The notes below the pieces were generated by a model. That model was not told where the DNA came from. It was given only the letters and a program-made list of their open reading frames with translations, and searched no databases. This document shows, piece after piece, positions 38,374-45,894 of a DNA stretch of 64,000 bases. The position numbers were made by a program, and so were the translations under genes. Where the stretch lies: the NCBI RefSeq assembly GCF_001427865.1, contig NZ_LMHH01000003.1, positions 527,454 to 591,453 on the forward strand, in the 5' to 3' direction. The number at the start of each line of letters is the position of its first letter. Position 1 is the first letter of the stretch. The stretch is from Altererythrobacter sp. Root672 (GTDB lineage Bacteria > Pseudomonadota > Alphaproteobacteria > Sphingomonadales > Sphingomonadaceae).

Positions 38374-38508
38374 ATCCTCCCCGAGCTTGTCTCGGGGAGG
38401 GGGACCGCCGGCGAAGTCGGTGGTGGAGGGGCGCTGTGCTGTTCCGCCTACCCCTCCGTCACGCGCCTTCGACGCGCGCCACCTCCCCGAGACAAGCTCG
38501 GGGAGGAA
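38374..38508. repeat. Intergenic palindromic repeat, family I
   Basis: ATCCTCCCCGAGCTTGTC at the left and its inverted partner at the right, 135 bp in all, almost the same internal layout as the copy at 6.9 kb. It ends five bases before the motif of the ligA2 promoter. Confidence 0.85.
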
Positions 38509-38512
38509 TTCC

Positions 38513-38522
38513 GTGTTGCTTA
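38513..38522. promoter_or_regulatory. Candidate operator, ligA2 promoter
   Basis: GTGTTGCTTA is identical to ten bases of the lig divergon motif at 29710-29719 in the same orientation. It lies about 110 bp before the second ligA. Only half of the TGT-N5-ACA dyad is kept. Confidence 0.4.
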
Positions 38523-38633
38523 ATTTGCAACTGGGGGTTCCCCTGCGCGATTTAGGCAGTAAGGGGCGCGCACTAAATTTCCGGAACTCCAGCCTATCTG
38601 GTAACGTTCGGCAGACAGGAGGGCCCCCCGGCC

Positions 38634-39035
38634 ATGCGCACCCGCCTCTATTCGCTCGAAGAGCTCAACGACATTCCCGGCACCACGGTGTTCAACGCGA
38701 TCCGCAGCCGGCAGGCCTATCACCTGCACAAGTTCTGCATGTCGCTGATGCAGGAAGAAAACCGCGAGGCCTTCAAGGCTGACGAGAACGCCTATCTCGA
38801 TCGCTTCCGCATGAGCGACGAACAGAAGCAGGCGGTGCTCGATCGCGACTTCACCAAGCTGATCGACCTAGGCGGGAACATCTATTTCCTGGTCAAGCTG
38901 TCGAACACCGACGGCTGGAGCACGCAGAAAGCGGTGAGCTCGATGACCGACCTCACTCCGGATGAATACGCCGCGATGATGCGCGCCGGGGGCCGCTCGC
39001 CCGAAGGCCAGCGCTCGATCAAAGGGAAGAATTAA
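38634..39035 (+). CDS. Second LigA-like extradiol dioxygenase alpha subunit
   Basis: A 133-residue paralogue of LigA, with IPGTTVFNAIRSRQAYHLH, GGNIYFLVKL and the RSPEGQRSIKG tail. The N-terminus is about six residues shorter. The position equivalent to active-site-lining Phe103 of LigA is Thr97 in GWSTQK, and the neighbouring Lys residues are Gly-Trp. In LigAB that position is known to affect use of gallate-type substrates, so specificity is probably shifted from PCA. The stop overlaps the next gene by one base (TAATG). A motif shared with the lig promoters lies upstream. Confidence 0.93.
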   Translation: MRTRLYSLEELNDIPGTTVFNAIRSRQAYHLHKFCMSLMQEENREAFKADENAYLDRFRMSDEQKQAVLDRDFTKLIDLGGNIYFLVKLSNTDGWSTQKAVSSMTDLTPDEYAAMMRAGGRSPEGQRSIKGKN

Positions 39036-39877
39036 TGGCGAAGATTACTGCTGGTATTGCCACCAGCCACGTTCCGGCGATCGGCGCGGCGTTCGATCAA
39101 GGACGTACCCAGGATGAATACTGGAAGCCGGTGTTCGACGCCTACGAATGGGTCAAGCGCTTCGAGGAAGAGGAAGACCCCGACGTCATCATCCTCTGCT
39201 ACAACGACCACGCGAGTTCGATGATGCTCGATGTCGTGCCGACGTTCGCGCTCGGCATGGCGGAAGAGTTCGAAGTGGCTGACGAGGGCTGGGGCCGCCG
39301 CCCGGTGCCGACGGTCGTCGGCGATCCGGTGTTCGCCGCGCACCTTGCCGAACAGCTGGTGATCGACAACTTCGACCTCACCCTGATGAACGAGATGGCG
39401 GTCGATCACGGCCTGACTGTTCCGCTTTCGCTGATGTTCGGCAAGCGCGAGGAATGGCCGGTCCGGGTCATTCCGCTCGCGGTCAACGTCACCCAGTTCC
39501 CGACTCCTTCGGGCGAGCGCTGCTGGCAGCTCGGTGCGGCGATCCGCGACGCGGTGCAGTCCTACCCTGCAGGCCTCAACGTACAGATCTGGGGCACCGG
39601 CGGTATGAGCCACCAATTGCAAGGCGAACGTGCAGGGTTGATCAACCCGGAATTCGACAACGCCTTCCTCGACAAGCTCGCCACCGAGCCCGACGAATTG
39701 CGCAAGATCACTCGCCTCGACTACCTGCGCGAAGCCGGTACCGAGGGGATCGAATTGATCATGTGGCTGATCATGCGTGGCGCGCTTGGCGAAAAGGTGG
39801 AGGAGCTGAATCGCTTCTATCACGTCCCCGCTTCGAACACCGCGGTCGGCCACATCGTATTTCGTCCGGCCGAGTAA
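39035..39877 (+). CDS. Second LigB-like extradiol dioxygenase beta (catalytic) subunit
   Basis: A 280-residue type II extradiol dioxygenase. All catalytic residues are kept: His12, His59 and Glu240 as Fe(II) ligands and His193 in GGMSHQ, with His125 in VDHG. It is clearly diverged from the first LigB (for example EEEEDPDVIILCYND and RLDYLREAGTEG) and lacks the C-terminal tail of LigB. With its alpha subunit it should cleave a catechol-type acid by 4,5-cleavage; PCA, gallate and 3-O-methylgallate are the candidates. No dehydrogenase or lactonase follows it, so it would rely on the main lig operons. Confidence 0.94.
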   Translation: MAKITAGIATSHVPAIGAAFDQGRTQDEYWKPVFDAYEWVKRFEEEEDPDVIILCYNDHASSMMLDVVPTFALGMAEEFEVADEGWGRRPVPTVVGDPVFAAHLAEQLVIDNFDLTLMNEMAVDHGLTVPLSLMFGKREEWPVRVIPLAVNVTQFPTPSGERCWQLGAAIRDAVQSYPAGLNVQIWGTGGMSHQLQGERAGLINPEFDNAFLDKLATEPDELRKITRLDYLREAGTEGIELIMWLIMRGALGEKVEELNRFYHVPASNTAVGHIVFRPAE

Positions 39878-39944
39878 GGTAGACATTGCGGCCGAGTCCC
39901 ACTAAGGGCCGCCCCCTTTCCTCCCTCGTAAGAGTTCTGATCCC

Positions 39945-41756
39945 ATGAGCCTTCGCAACGTGGCAATCATCGCCCACGTCGATCACGGCAAGACCACGCT
40001 TGTCGACCAGCTGTTCCGCCAGTCCGGCACCTTCCGCGAAAACCAGCGCGTTGAGGAACGGGCCATGGATTCCAATGACCTGGAGAAAGAGCGAGGGATC
40101 ACCATCCTCGCCAAGTGCACCAGCGTCGAATGGCACGGCACCCATATCAACATCGTCGATACGCCCGGCCACGCCGACTTCGGCGCCGAGGTGGAGCGAA
40201 TCCTGTCGATGGTCGACGGGGTGATTCTCCTGGTCGACGCAGCCGAAGGCCCGATGCCGCAGACCAAGTTCGTCACCGGCAAGGCGCTCGGTCTCGGCCT
40301 GCGTCCGATCGTGGTGGTCAACAAGATCGACCGTCAGGACGCTCGCCCGAGCGAAGTGCTCGACGAGGTGTTCGACTTGTTCGTCAACCTCGACGCCAAT
40401 GACGAGCAGCTCGACTTCCCGGTGCTCTACGCTTCGGGCCGCGCGGGCTTCGCCAGCGAAGATCTGACAGCGCGCGAGGGCAACCTCGATCCGCTGTTCA
40501 AGGCCATCGTCAGCCACGTGCCGGCGCCCGACCTCGATCCCGACGGCGCTTTCGCGATGCTCGCGACGCTGCTCGACCGCGATCCGTTCCTCGGCCGTAT
40601 CCTGACCGGCCGGATCGAAAGCGGCCGCCTCGAAGTCGGCATGCCGATCAAGGCGCTCGACGTGAACGGCAAGGTGGTTGAAGCCGGCCGCGCGACCAAG
40701 GTCTTCGCTTTCGAAGGTCTCGAGCGCGTTCCCGTGCTTCATGCTTCGGCGGGCGACATTGTTGCCATTGCCGGCCTGACCGACGCCACGGTTTCGAACA
40801 CGATCTGCGACCCGACGGTCAGCGTGCCGATCGCCGCGCAGCCGATCGATCCGCCAACGCTGGCCATGAGCTTTGCCGTCAACGACAGCCCCTATGCCGG
40901 GCGCGAAGGCGACAAGGTCCAGAGCCGCGTGATCCGCGACCGCTTGGAGCGTGAGGCCGAAAGCAACGTCGCCATCCGCATCACTGAAAGCCGCGACAAG
41001 GACGCGTTCGAAGTCGCCGGCCGCGGCGAGCTTCAGCTCGGCGTGCTGATCGAGAACATGCGCCGCGAAGGTTTCGAACTGTCGATCAGCCGCCCGCGCG
41101 TGCTGTTCCAGGACGGACCCGAAGGTCGCGAGGAGCCCTACGAAACCGTCGTGATCGACGTGGACGAGGAATTCTCCGGCACCGTGGTCGAGAAGATCGC
41201 CCAGCGTAAGGGCGAGATGACCGACATGCGCCCGAGCGGTGGCGGCAAGACCCGCATCACCTTCAGCGCCCCGAGCCGCGGCCTGATCGGCTATCACGGC
41301 GAGTTCCTGTCGGACACCCGCGGTACCGGCGTGATGAACCGCCTGTTCGAGAAGTACGGGCCGTACAAGGGTTCGATCAGCGGTCGCCAGAACGGCGTGT
41401 TGATCTCGATGGAGCAGGGAGAGGCCGTGCCTTACGCGCTCAACGCGCTCGAAGATCGCGGCGTGCTGTTCATCAACCCGGGCGAAAAGCTGTACCAGGG
41501 CATGGTGATCGGCGAAAACGCCAAGCCGCAGGACCTTGAGGTCAATCCGCTCAAGTCCAAGCAGCTGACCAACTTCCGCTCCACCGGCAAGGACGACGCC
41601 GTTCGTCTGACCCCGCCGCGGAAGATGACGCTGGAACAGGCCATCGCCTACATCCAGGACGACGAACTGGTCGAAGTGACCCCGCAGTCGATCCGCCTGC
41701 GCAAGCGCTACCTCGATCCGAACGAGCGCAAGAAGATGTCGCGCAAGGAAGGCTGA
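39945..41756 (+). CDS. typA: Ribosome-associated translational GTPase TypA/BipA
   Basis: A 603-residue translational GTPase with all G motifs: AHVDHGKTT (G1), RGIT (G2), DTPGHAD (G3), NKID (G4). The EF-G-like domains follow, and the C-terminus has [22 protein letters not shown], diagnostic of TypA/BipA. It acts in ribosome assembly and stress or low-temperature growth. It stands alone after ligB2, with 67 bp between, and is followed by a composite repeat. Confidence 0.97.
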   Translation: MSLRNVAIIAHVDHGKTTLVDQLFRQSGTFRENQRVEERAMDSNDLEKERGITILAKCTSVEWHGTHINIVDTPGHADFGAEVERILSMVDGVILLVDAAEGPMPQTKFVTGKALGLGLRPIVVVNKIDRQDARPSEVLDEVFDLFVNLDANDEQLDFPVLYASGRAGFASEDLTAREGNLDPLFKAIVSHVPAPDLDPDGAFAMLATLLDRDPFLGRILTGRIESGRLEVGMPIKALDVNGKVVEAGRATKVFAFEGLERVPVLHASAGDIVAIAGLTDATVSNTICDPTVSVPIAAQPIDPPTLAMSFAVNDSPYAGREGDKVQSRVIRDRLEREAESNVAIRITESRDKDAFEVAGRGELQLGVLIENMRREGFELSISRPRVLFQDGPEGREEPYETVVIDVDEEFSGTVVEKIAQRKGEMTDMRPSGGGKTRITFSAPSRGLIGYHGEFLSDTRGTGVMNRLFEKYGPYKGSISGRQNGVLISMEQGEAVPYALNALEDRGVLFINPGEKLYQGMVIGENAKPQDLEVNPLKSKQLTNFRSTGKDDAVRLTPPRKMTLEQAIAYIQDDELVEVTPQSIRLRKRYLDPNERKKMSRKEG

Positions 41757-41765
41757 GGCCTTTCG

Positions 41766-41961
41766 ATCCTCCCCGAGCTTGCTCGGGGAGGTCCTTCGCC
41801 AAGCGTCCTTCGACAAGCTCAGGACGAACGGAGGTTGGTTCTACCTCCAATCCCAAGGCACCGTTCGTGGTGAGCCTGTCGAACCACCGGCGTTTAGCCG
41901 CCTACCCCTCCGTCACGCGCTTTCAGCGCACGCCACCTCCCCGAGACAAGCTCGGGGAGGA
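41766..41961. repeat. Family I repeat with a family II repeat inside
   Basis: Outer ends ATCCTCCCCGAGCTTGCTCG and the inverted right end. The internal family II element (GTCCTTCGACAAGCTCAGG to GAGCCTGTCGAACCAC) spans 41804-41887. The same nested arrangement is seen at 15.4 kb, but with the family II element inverted. Confidence 0.8.
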
Positions 41962-41968
41962 CCCAGGC

Positions 41969-42583
41969 TCAAGATGCCGGCAAGGCGGAGCCTTGCAGCG
42001 GGTCTTCGAACAGCACGGTGCCCTCAGTCGCGCCGACCGTAGCCGATTCGGGCAGGACGGTCGGGTTCGCCGGGTAACTCTTGCCATCATACTGCAGCCG
42101 GACCTGCCGGGATTCGGCCCCACCACCGCCCACGCCGACGCTGAGGTCGCGCCAGCCGTTGGTGATCGTCGCCAACTCTCGGATCGGTTCTTGGGTGACG
42201 GTGGTCTTCGTCACGGCGTGCAGTCCTGACGCATCCCGTTTGAACACCAGCAGGCTGCAGCCGCCCGATCCACAGGCCGTCGGGCCGTAGGCATAGACGA
42301 TCACTTCGGCATTGCCGTCCGCGTCGAGATCGGAAGCGACGGTCGCGAAGAGTGTGTTCGGATCGGGGAAGGCGGCACGAAGCGCGTCCTTTACGCCTGG
42401 ATCCGTGAGCAGGGCGTTGGCCGGCAACAGGGCCGGATTCGGGGCCGCGGTCTCCGTGGCAGCGGGGGTGGCTTCAGCCGTCGCCGCCTCGTCGCTGGTA
42501 CTGGAGTTGTTGCAGCCCACCAGCACGAGGCTGGCTGCGACCCCAACGAGGGTTGAGCGAACATTGCTGGAAGTTGAAGTCAT
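41969..42583 (-). CDS. Lipoprotein of unknown function
   Basis: A 204-residue lipoprotein with lipobox LVGC, then a low-complexity Ala/Thr/Glu linker of about 40 residues, and a compact domain. The segment SDLDADGNAEVIVYAYG looks like an FG-GAP/VCBS-type calcium loop, so it may be a small beta domain. A Cys pair in ACGSGGC could form a disulfide. I do not recognise the family. It is divergent from the two secreted paralogues that follow. Confidence 0.72.
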   Translation of the reverse strand: MTSTSSNVRSTLVGVAASLVLVGCNNSSTSDEAATAEATPAATETAAPNPALLPANALLTDPGVKDALRAAFPDPNTLFATVASDLDADGNAEVIVYAYGPTACGSGGCSLLVFKRDASGLHAVTKTTVTQEPIRELATITNGWRDLSVGVGGGGAESRQVRLQYDGKSYPANPTVLPESATVGATEGTVLFEDPLQGSALPAS

Positions 42584-42729
42584 CGGCCGAGCCTCTCTCG
42601 AAGTTGGATTGACCCTGGCACCTTAGTATCGGAGCAAGCCGCTCATCATCGGGAATAATCCTGAGATCCTGTTTCCGGCGCGGAGCCGTGAACGGTCGCC
42701 CAAATCAAGCCTCTCGCCTCGAGACGGAT

Positions 42730-42777
42730 AACATTTGCGACAAGTGTTCCGTTGCCCATTCCTCCTGAAAGGAGGAT
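42730..42777. promoter_or_regulatory. Dyad and SD-like hairpin in a divergent promoter
   Basis: AACATTTG-CGA-CAAGTGTT (42730-42748) is an 8-bp dyad with one wobble, placed like an operator. CCTCCT-GAA-AGGAGG (42763-42777) is a hairpin whose right arm equals a strong Shine-Dalgarno, but the nearest real start is 34 bases further on. Confidence 0.45.
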
Positions 42778-42810
42778 AATCTGCGCCAATAGAGTGCTGG
42801 AGACGGAACA

Positions 42811-43587
42811 ATGCTTGCCCGGTTTCGCACAATCGCCCTTGGTGGTCTCATTGCGGCCTTGTTCGCCGCGGGGCCGGCCCAGGCCCGTGCCGATGAGCCG
42901 CTCCCGCGGTTCGAAGATGCTGTCTGCCCAGGCGTAGTCGGGCTCAAGCGGGACGCGGCCGAAACTGTCGTCGGCATGATCCGCGTCAATGCCGAGGCGC
43001 TGGGTCTTCCGCTTGCGAACGAACAGACTTGCGAAGCGAACGTGGTGGTCGCCTTCATCGATGACGGGGCCGACTATCTGAACCGGCTCGTCGGCCAGAA
43101 CAGCACTATCTTCTTCGAAATGGACAAGGGGGAGCGCGAACGGATCCTGGCAGAGACCGGCGACGCGCGCGCCGTGCTGCGCGTCCGGGCGCGTTCGCGC
43201 GACGGCATGCCGATCCCTCGGCGAGAGAACATGACCGATATTCCCATTGCGGAAATGTGGGGCGCGCATTCGAAGATCTACACTGCGACCCGAAATGACA
43301 TCCTCTCGGCCCTGGTCCTGATCGACCGCAAGGCGGTGACCGGCCTCAGCCTGCAGCAGCTGGCCGACTATGCGACGCTCCGTGCGTTCACCCACACGCT
43401 GCCACCGGCTTCGGCGCGGGGTGAGTCCATTGTCAGCCTGTTCGACGAGGGGGCCGATCGCCCCGCGGGCTTGACCGACTTCGATCACAAGTTCCTTGGC
43501 GCGCTTTACGAGGGCTTGCCCAACCTGCCGGGCTCTGCCCGGCTCGCAGCGCTGGAGGCCGCGACCGGCGCGCCGTTCACCGAATAA
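42811..43587 (+). CDS. Secreted protein of unknown function, tandem paralogue A
   Basis: A 258-residue secreted protein with a signal peptide ending PAQARA. The mature part shares a conserved core with the next gene: CPGVVGL, a VVVAFIDDGADYL motif near 75-90, SRDGMPIPRRENMT, GAHSKIY, QQLADYATLRAF and LTDFD. Two Cys (VCPG and QTCEAN) suggest a disulfide. I do not recognise the domain; it may belong to a sphingomonad-specific family. Followed after 66 bp by its paralogue. Confidence 0.75.
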   Translation: MLARFRTIALGGLIAALFAAGPAQARADEPLPRFEDAVCPGVVGLKRDAAETVVGMIRVNAEALGLPLANEQTCEANVVVAFIDDGADYLNRLVGQNSTIFFEMDKGERERILAETGDARAVLRVRARSRDGMPIPRRENMTDIPIAEMWGAHSKIYTATRNDILSALVLIDRKAVTGLSLQQLADYATLRAFTHTLPPASARGESIVSLFDEGADRPAGLTDFDHKFLGALYEGLPNLPGSARLAALEAATGAPFTE

Positions 43588-43653
43588 GCGTTACACCCTG
43601 AATCGAGCTGCCGCCCCGCGAGGGCGGTGGCGTTTGCCCGGAGAATTTAGACG

Positions 43654-44574
43654 ATGCTGTTGTTGCGGACTGGGGTCCTGGGCTTGCTGGCAAGTGCGGC
43701 GTTGTTGGTCGTGCCAGCGCAGGCGCAAGACGCCGCTAACCGGGCAGCGGATTCCGGCAACGAGGACATCGTGGTCACTGGCCGCGCGGAAGAGCCCACG
43801 CACGCCGAAGTCAGCCGGCAGGCACGAGAGATCACCGAAACGCGCGGCGACCTAATGTACAACCCCCTGGCGCGGATCGAGGATCGCCTTTGTCCGGGGA
43901 TCCTGGGGCTGAAGCCCGAGTTCGCGGCCCTGATGATCGACCGCATCCGCTGGACCGGCGAACGGCTGGACATGTGGATGGCCGACGACACCGACTGTTC
44001 GCCCAACCTCATCATCGCGTTCGTCGAAGATGGGCAAGCCGAACTCCAGCGCCTGGCCGAGAACAACGGTTACATGTTCCAGTGGATGGATCGGCACGAT
44101 CGAGACGCTCTGCTGGCCGAGGAAGGCCCGGTGCGGGTCTGGACCACCTCGATGATGCGCGCCAGCAATGGCATGCCGCTGTCACGGCGGGAAAACCTCA
44201 CCAGTCCGCCGGTGCTGCAGATGAACGCGGCCCATTCCAAGATCTACATCAACGTGCGCGAGGACATCGCCCAGACCGTGGTCCTGTTCGACCGCGAAAA
44301 GGTACGCGAAAAGACGCTGATCCAGCTGGCCGACTATGCGACGATGCGCGGCTTTGCAAAGACCAAGCCTGCCAGCAGCGCCACTGCCATGGACACGATC
44401 CTGGCGCTGTTCGACGAGAACGGCAGCCCGCCGAGTGGCCTGACCGATTTCGACCAGGCCTATCTGCGCAGCCTCTACGACGGCATCCCCAATCTCAAGG
44501 GCATGACCAAGATCAACGGCGTCGACCGGGAACTGCGCAACCTCCGTGAAGAGCAGGCCGAGGGCGGGAAGTAG
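43654..44574 (+). CDS. Secreted protein of unknown function, tandem paralogue B with TonB-box-like stretch
   Basis: A 306-residue paralogue of the previous gene: LCPGILGL, LIIAFVEDGQ, SNGMPLSRRENLT, AAHSKIY, QLADYATMRGF and LTDFD align. It has an extra N-terminal region after the signal peptide (cleavage near AQAQD) with EDIVVTGR at about residues 37-44, a string normally seen as the TonB-interacting box of sphingomonad receptors. No barrel follows. The extra region could be a bait or regulator of TonB, or a chance likeness. A GC-rich hairpin lies in the 66-bp gap before it. Confidence 0.75.
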   Translation: MLLLRTGVLGLLASAALLVVPAQAQDAANRAADSGNEDIVVTGRAEEPTHAEVSRQAREITETRGDLMYNPLARIEDRLCPGILGLKPEFAALMIDRIRWTGERLDMWMADDTDCSPNLIIAFVEDGQAELQRLAENNGYMFQWMDRHDRDALLAEEGPVRVWTTSMMRASNGMPLSRRENLTSPPVLQMNAAHSKIYINVREDIAQTVVLFDREKVREKTLIQLADYATMRGFAKTKPASSATAMDTILALFDENGSPPSGLTDFDQAYLRSLYDGIPNLKGMTKINGVDRELRNLREEQAEGGK

Positions 44575-45216
44575 TCAGCCCGCCGGCCGGGTGGGGATGA
44601 CCGTACCGGGGTCCGAGTTTACCCGTCCCTGCTGCAGTCCTGACAACTTCCGGACGATCGCCGAGAGCAGCAGGCTGCTGCCCAGCGTAAGGCAGTCCGA
44701 GAGGATCGTCAGCGTTTCGGTCAGCTCGCCCATCTCGGGATAGCGTTCGGTGTCGGCCAGGCGGAATGCCGCAATGCCCGCGATATTGCTCGCCAGCCAG
44801 AAGGCCCACCATAGCCCCAACACCGCCGGTACGCGGACGATCTCCCAATCGCGCGGCTCGACGGTGGCCTTCCAGGTGTCGCGCATCGACTGGAGCGGCA
44901 TGATCAGGTTGGCGATGGGAATGAAGTAGGACCCGACCGCCAGCCATGGGCCAAACCGCAGCCCTTCGGCGCGAAAGGCGTGCGCGTTGGCGGTGGCAAT
45001 GTAAGTCCAGCGCAGAAACAGGGCGGCGGTCACAGCGAAGGCGACCAGTTGTAGCATCGAGATCAGGCCATAAGGCGCACTGCCCTCGATAAAACCGCTC
45101 CCGAACCTCCGCGCGACGATCACGGCGGCCCCTGCCAATCCCGCTTGAACAAGCAGCGATAGGCGAACCCAGCCACCAAGGGCGGCAATAGCGCGGGCCG
45201 TCGCGAGAGCGCTCAT
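44575..45216 (-). CDS. DUF4328 membrane protein
   Basis: A 213-residue integral membrane protein with about five hydrophobic helices and the DUF4328 signature LRWTYIATANAHAF followed by GPWLAVGSYFIPIANLIMPL. No function is known. It overlaps the upstream gene by four bases (ATGA), so the two are cotranscribed. The start at 45216 is chosen for this overlap; the frame continues upstream inside the other gene. Confidence 0.82.
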   Translation of the reverse strand: MSALATARAIAALGGWVRLSLLVQAGLAGAAVIVARRFGSGFIEGSAPYGLISMLQLVAFAVTAALFLRWTYIATANAHAFRAEGLRFGPWLAVGSYFIPIANLIMPLQSMRDTWKATVEPRDWEIVRVPAVLGLWWAFWLASNIAGIAAFRLADTERYPEMGELTETLTILSDCLTLGSSLLLSAIVRKLSGLQQGRVNSDPGTVIPTRPAG

Positions 45217-45692
45217 GCGCCGGTTGCGGCCGCTTTCGAGGACTGGCCGGTATCGGCCTCGAACTGCTGGCGGGCTTCCTTTTCGCCTTTGCCCATGAAG
45301 ATCCACCCGACGACTGCGAGGATCATCAGGCCCAGGCCAAGCAGCGGGATTTCGCCGTCCACCGTCACCTTGAAGACGATCCACGCCAGGTTGATCAGGC
45401 CGAGGACCAGGAACAGCTTCTGGTTGTTCGTGGGGAAGGCATAGAGCGAGCGCCCGTCGGCCATGCGCACGCCGTGGAAGCCGCGGATGTCGAAGGCGTT
45501 GAAGAAGTAGAACCGGCCACGCGCGCCGGGCTTGAGTTCATCGGAGACCGGCTGCTTGACCACGGCCTTGGTCACGGTCCGATTGGAGCCGTCATCGAGT
45601 TTGAAGCGGATCGACTTGTAAACGGTGATCCCGCCGCGCTGGCGGCCGGTGACGACTTCTTCGACAGTGCCGTCGATTATCGAGGTGGACAT
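45213..45692 (-). CDS. Membrane protein of unknown function
   Basis: A 159-residue protein. The first 95 residues look like a cytosolic beta-rich domain (SIRFKLDDGSNRTVTKAVV), followed by two hydrophobic helices (LFLVLGLINLAWIVF and LLGLGLMILAVVGWIF) and a charged tail. I do not recognise the family. It is the first gene of a two-gene unit with the DUF4328 protein. Confidence 0.72.
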   Translation of the reverse strand: MSTSIIDGTVEEVVTGRQRGGITVYKSIRFKLDDGSNRTVTKAVVKQPVSDELKPGARGRFYFFNAFDIRGFHGVRMADGRSLYAFPTNNQKLFLVLGLINLAWIVFKVTVDGEIPLLGLGLMILAVVGWIFMGKGEKEARQQFEADTGQSSKAAATGA

Positions 45693-45782
45693 GACCTGTT
45701 GCCCCCGCGCAGACTTGCGATCGTACCGGCGTAGGGGAACTTCGGACCGAGAGGGAGTCAGGGTTCTCCCCGAGCAACCCAG

Positions 45783-45886
45783 ATCCTCCCCGAGCTTGTG
45801 TCAGGAAAGGTGGTTCGACAAGCTCACCACGAACGGACCGTTTGACATCTCACAAACTTCCGTTCGTCCTGAGCTTGTCGAAGGAC
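45783..45886. repeat. Family I fragment fused to a family II repeat
   Basis: A truncated family I left end (ATCCTCCCCGAGCTTGTG) runs directly into a family II element (GTGGTTCGACAAGCTCACC to GAGCTTGTCGAAGGAC, 45810-45886). Confidence 0.75.
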
Positions 45887-45894
45887 CCATCGTC

